This document shows positions 6,661 to 8,048 of a stretch of DNA of 8,048 bases, one piece after another. The DNA lies in the NCBI GenBank assembly GCA_028715025.1, contig JAQTLG010000066.1, positions 1 through 8,048 on the forward strand, read 5' to 3'. The translations under genes and the position numbers were made by a program. The notes under the pieces were generated by a model. That model saw nothing but the letters and a program-made list of their open reading frames with translations, was not told the origin of the DNA and did no database searches. How positions within the stretch are numbered: position 1 is the first letter of the stretch; every line of letters starts with the position of its first letter. The stretch is from Dehalococcoidia bacterium (GTDB lineage Bacteria > Chloroflexota > Dehalococcoidia > GIF9 > UBA5629).

Positions 6661-7242
6661 TCAGTTGAGCTTCTTGACCACCCGTACAACCTGCACAATC
6701 AACGCAAATATATCCTCTTTCTTTTTATAAGGGGTTATCACCATCCTGTCACCATCCATCTTGAGGCAGAGATCACCGGGCGCCGGTTCCATGTCTTTAC
6801 CGCAGATAATGATGTCACCCTTGTGTACAACATTATCGTACTCCAGGTCGCTGGATTTAATGCCTATCAGCTTCATCTCTCTACCTCCGCTTAAGGCCAA
6901 CTCCCTCGGCACAAAGACATATTCAATTATTTGCTTGCTGTCGATCGCCGCGTAAACCGGGACCACGGCCGGCAGCGATAATTGCAGTTCATTCATTATC
7001 TCATAGGGCGTTTTCTTTAGCAAATCATCCCTGGGACCCTTTTCAAGTACGAAATTGCTCAACTCGTTGATGGGTACTTTGAGTGCACGCGATAACTTAT
7101 TCAACGATGCCAGGGTAACCGACTTGTAGTCACCCTTCTCGATACGGCATATAAACGACGGGGACAGGTCGGCCAGCTTGGCCAGCTCGGCCTGCGATAA
7201 TCCCCTCTTTGAGCGCGTTCCTTTTACATATTCACCTAACAT
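6661..7242 (-). CDS. XRE-family transcriptional regulator, CI/S24-like repressor architecture
   Basis: This 193-residue protein is a probable DNA-binding repressor. Residues 1-65 form an XRE/HTH_3 domain: GTRSKRGLSQAELAKLADLS, then PSFICRIEKGDYKSVTLASL, with the helix-turn-helix at about 16-37. A linker (66-95) leads to a C-terminal domain (about 95-190) with VPVYAAI, IGIKSSDLEYDNVVHKGDIII and PGDLCLKMDGDRMVI. This order of strands resembles the S24/LexA-like fold of phage CI-type repressors. S130/S131 fall near the nucleophile position, but no lysine sits cleanly where the catalytic one should be (VITPYK). Autocleavage may therefore be lost, and the domain may only dimerise or sense a ligand. 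ATG at 7242 is the only plausible start; GGAGG lies 13 bases upstream, somewhat far. It is divergent from the 73-residue helix-turn-helix gene across an operator region, and has its own terminator. Its targets are not known. Confidence 0.85.
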   Translation of the reverse strand: MLGEYVKGTRSKRGLSQAELAKLADLSPSFICRIEKGDYKSVTLASLNKLSRALKVPINELSNFVLEKGPRDDLLKKTPYEIMNELQLSLPAVVPVYAAIDSKQIIEYVFVPRELALSGGREMKLIGIKSSDLEYDNVVHKGDIIICGKDMEPAPGDLCLKMDGDRMVITPYKKKEDIFALIVQVVRVVKKLN

Positions 7243-7267
7243 TACTCTTTTCCGCCCTCCACATGAC

Positions 7268-7287
7268 TATTTGTTTACCATAGTAAA
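7268..7287. promoter_or_regulatory. Operator-like repeat, copy 1
   Basis: The plus strand reads TATTTGTTTACCATAGTAAA, matching copy 2 (7340-7359) at 17 of 20 positions. Its core TTTAC-CATA-GTAAA is a near-perfect dyad, as expected for a dimeric helix-turn-helix repressor. It lies 26 bases before the start codon of the 193-residue regulator. It overlaps TACTAT on the minus strand (7285-7280), a possible -10 box with a weak TTTAGT -35 at 17-base spacing. Binding here could repress the regulator's own gene. Confidence 0.6.
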
Positions 7288-7324
7288 TATTTTATGCAAC
7301 GGACTAAAAAGGCCCGAAAACCTA

Positions 7325-7353
7325 TTGATTTTGGTAAATTATTCGTTTAATAT
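7325..7353 (+). promoter_or_regulatory. Promoter of the small helix-turn-helix gene, predicted leaderless
   Basis: TTGATT (7325-7330) and TAATAT (7348-7353) are separated by exactly 17 bases. The expected start site, 7-8 bases beyond the -10 box, falls at about 7360-7361, on the A of the ATG itself. No Shine-Dalgarno sequence precedes that ATG, which fits a leaderless mRNA. A second -10 candidate, TATAGT at 7351-7356, is a better hexamer but would need a 20-base spacer. Operator copy 2 covers the -10 box. Confidence 0.5.
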
Positions 7354-7359
7354 AGTAAA
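7340..7359. promoter_or_regulatory. Operator-like repeat, copy 2
   Basis: The plus strand reads TATTCGTTTAATATAGTAAA, in the same orientation as copy 1 and offset from it by 72 bases, about seven DNA turns. It differs from copy 1 at three positions only. The dyad TTTAA-TATA-GTAAA has one imperfect half-site. It covers the predicted -10 box and ends one base before the ATG of the small gene, so a bound repressor would block its transcription. A further GTAAA half-site lies at 7334-7338. Confidence 0.6.
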
Positions 7360-7360
7360 A

Positions 7361-7582
7361 ATGAAACTTCAAGCTGAGCTTTACAGGATAATGCAGCAGG
7401 AGAAGCTGACCAATGCCAGGTTAGCCTCCAAGCTGGGCATATCTCCGTCGATGCTGTGTCTGGTGCTGATTGGAGACAAAAAGCCCGGGCGTCGTTTCCT
7501 GCAGGGATTGGCAACGCATTACCCCGATATTTGCCTGAAATATTTACGGGATCAAACACCGGCCAAACCACAGGGCGGTTAG
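7361..7582 (+). CDS. Small helix-turn-helix (XRE/Cro-like) protein
   Basis: This 73-residue protein is almost entirely a DNA-binding domain. MKLQAELYRIMQQEKLTNAR leads into LASKLGISPSMLCLVLIGDK (21-40), a helix-turn-helix with the conserved Ala-x3-Gly spacing. A basic KKPGRRF and a last helix (about 46-63) follow, with a short polar tail (QTPAKPQGG). The reading frame is open further upstream, to 7178, but that part overlaps the opposite regulator gene and has no family character. ATG 7361 begins exactly where the domain begins. There is no ribosome site, and the promoter placement suggests a leaderless message. Being divergent from a CI-like regulator, it occupies the position of a Cro-type antagonist. 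That role is inferred from layout; it could instead be an activator or a co-regulator of the membrane genes downstream. Confidence 0.75.
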   Translation: MKLQAELYRIMQQEKLTNARLASKLGISPSMLCLVLIGDKKPGRRFLQGLATHYPDICLKYLRDQTPAKPQGG

Positions 7583-7668
7583 GAAACATGAACTTGTATC
7601 TCCTTGTAACAAGATGGCATATCTCTTTACCCGGATGTGCCTTTACTAAAGTGAATGAAGCTATTACA

Positions 7669-7753
7669 GGGGGGCAAATCCCCCCGGGCTGACAAGGGCG
7701 TGATCCAACGGCCCCGGGCCCGCGACCTGGCGGGGGCGGCCCGGAAACCGTGG
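7669..7753 (+). other. GC-rich, strongly foldable leader upstream of the small membrane genes
   Basis: Within the 194-base gap between the small regulator and the next gene, this segment can fold into two elements. Element A pairs GGGGGG (7669-7674) with CCCCCC (7680-7685) around CAAAT. Element B is an extended stem from 7705 to 7753: CC/GG and ACGG (7708-7711)/CCGT (7748-7751), then CCGGGCC (7714-7720)/GGCCCGG (7738-7744), and an inner CGC/GCG around the loop GACCTG. A conserved-looking single strand (TGACAAGGGCGTGAT) joins them. Element B ends 12 bases before the GGAGG ribosome site. It could be a cis-regulatory RNA or a small RNA, or just a GC-rich hairpin repeat. It matches no riboswitch class I can recall. 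No T run follows either stem, so neither is an intrinsic terminator. Confidence 0.45.
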
Positions 7754-7776
7754 AAATAATATGTTGGAGGTTTTTC

Positions 7777-7890
7777 ATGGAAAGTGAAGGTTGGACCATT
7801 GGGCTGGTATCTGCGTTCATTGCCGTAGCCGTCCTTACAGGTATCATAGCGGCGTTCTCAATGCTGACCTGGGTGTTAGGGCAATGCTAA
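7777..7890 (+). CDS. Small single-pass membrane protein, unknown function
   Basis: This 37-residue reading frame begins MESEGWTIG and is then almost wholly hydrophobic (about 8-35: LVSAFIAVAVLTGIIAAFSM, then LTWVLG), ending GQC. It predicts one transmembrane helix with a short acidic N-terminus. The ribosome site is strong: GGAGG at 7766-7770, 6 bases before the ATG, which is the main reason to believe such a short gene. The next gene starts inside its last codons (7884), another sign of real translation. The helix faintly recalls OadG-type small subunits of sodium-pumping decarboxylases, but it lacks their length and C-terminal part, so I do not assign that name. A phage-type small membrane protein is another option. 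Confidence 0.6.
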   Translation: MESEGWTIGLVSAFIAVAVLTGIIAAFSMLTWVLGQC

Positions 7891-8048
7891 AGCGATTGAC
7901 CACCATAAAAATAGGTACCTTGGAATTCCTGTACAAGTTCCTGCTGGTGCTTTTCATTATCATGCCAGTTTGCATGGGCGGTTGCTTCTGGATAGGGGTA
8001 CAGGCTGACGCCGCGTTCAATATCCACCTGCTGAAGTTCATCATGCCT
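7884..8048 (+). CDS. Hypothetical membrane protein, 5' part only
   Basis: An open frame of 55 codons runs off the window end. It starts at an ATG that overlaps the stop of the preceding small gene (ATGCTAA, 7-base overlap), so its translation is probably coupled to it. The N-terminus is basic (MLKRLTTIKIG), followed by a hydrophobic segment (about 16-38, including FLLVLFIIMPVCMGGCFWIG) that fits a signal anchor or first membrane helix. The region then reads VQADAAFNIHLLKFIMP. Three cysteine/glycine-rich positions (C30, G32-G33, C34) sit at the end of the helix. No family is recognised. The full length and any later domains lie outside the window. Confidence 0.5.
   Translation, partial: MLKRLTTIKIGTLEFLYKFLLVLFIIMPVCMGGCFWIGVQADAAFNIHLLKFIMP

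Noticed and set aside
7669..7685. GGGGGG-CAAAT-CCCCCC as an intrinsic terminator for the small regulator.
   Set aside because: It is followed by GGGCTGAC with no T run in the plus direction, and in the minus direction the tail CTGTAATAG is also not T-rich.
7588..7692. A 34-codon frame (begins MNLYLLVTRWHISL) starting 5 bases after the small regulator's stop, with AGGA just upstream.
   Set aside because: It has no recognisable character, and its last codons run into the GC-rich hairpin at 7669-7685. The weak ribosome site alone is not enough; a coupled leader peptide remains possible.
7347..7847. A 166-codon minus-strand frame covering the small regulator and the GC-rich segment.
   Set aside because: It lies opposite a better gene, has a proline- and cysteine-rich unstructured composition, and has no ribosome site. 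It is most likely the shadow of the plus-strand gene plus GC-rich noncoding DNA.
7777..7890. Assignment of the 37-residue protein as OadG, the gamma subunit of a sodium-pumping decarboxylase.
   Set aside because: Only a generic single hydrophobic helix is shared. The protein is too short, and no decarboxylase subunits are visible nearby.
1..8048. CRISPR array, insertion sequence, integrase or rRNA.
   Set aside because: I found no regularly spaced repeats, no transposase or recombinase motifs, and no rRNA-like sequence on either strand.

Overview
The window reads as a piece of a bacterial chromosome of roughly balanced base composition. Supporting signs are Shine-Dalgarno-type ribosome sites, two TTG starts, a tRNA gene with an encoded CCA end, and an intrinsic terminator. 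The gene style and the hom-thrC / parvulin / flavin-reductase neighbourhood would fit Chloroflexota (Dehalococcoidia-like). That placement is an inference from protein character only, and I hold it loosely.

Region 1 (1-4172, minus strand) is a compact metabolic operon, transcribed right to left. A membrane-anchored parvulin-type peptidyl-prolyl isomerase comes first, then homoserine dehydrogenase (hom), threonine synthase (thrC), and a flavin reductase-family protein cut by the window edge. Junctions are 4, 1 and 29 bases. Hom makes homoserine and ThrC uses phosphohomoserine; the kinase joining them (ThrB) is not in the window.

Region 2 (4173-4420) is intergenic. It holds a complete tRNA-Pro(GGG) gene on the plus strand, opposite to all its neighbours, and two small dyads.

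Region 3 (4421-6541, minus strand) has two tandem GDP-mannose 4,6-dehydratase-family genes. The downstream one is a canonical Gmd. The upstream one keeps the Gmd framework but has changed the cofactor-binding loop and the catalytic triplet, so its reaction may differ. A perfect 22-base hairpin separates them. Together they suggest GDP-deoxyhexose synthesis for surface glycans.

Region 4 (6605-7582) is a divergent regulator pair resembling a phage CI/Cro switch. A 193-residue XRE repressor-like protein (minus) with its own terminator faces a 73-residue helix-turn-helix protein (plus). Between them lie two 17/20-identical operator-like repeats, offset by 72 bases. The small gene has a promoter placed so that its mRNA would be leaderless.

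Region 5 (7583-8048, plus) starts with a 194-base stretch containing a very GC-rich, strongly self-complementary segment. Two tiny overlapping membrane-protein genes of unknown function follow, the second cut by the window edge. Regions 4 and 5 look like the start of an accessory module, possibly prophage-derived, and are the most interesting part of the window.
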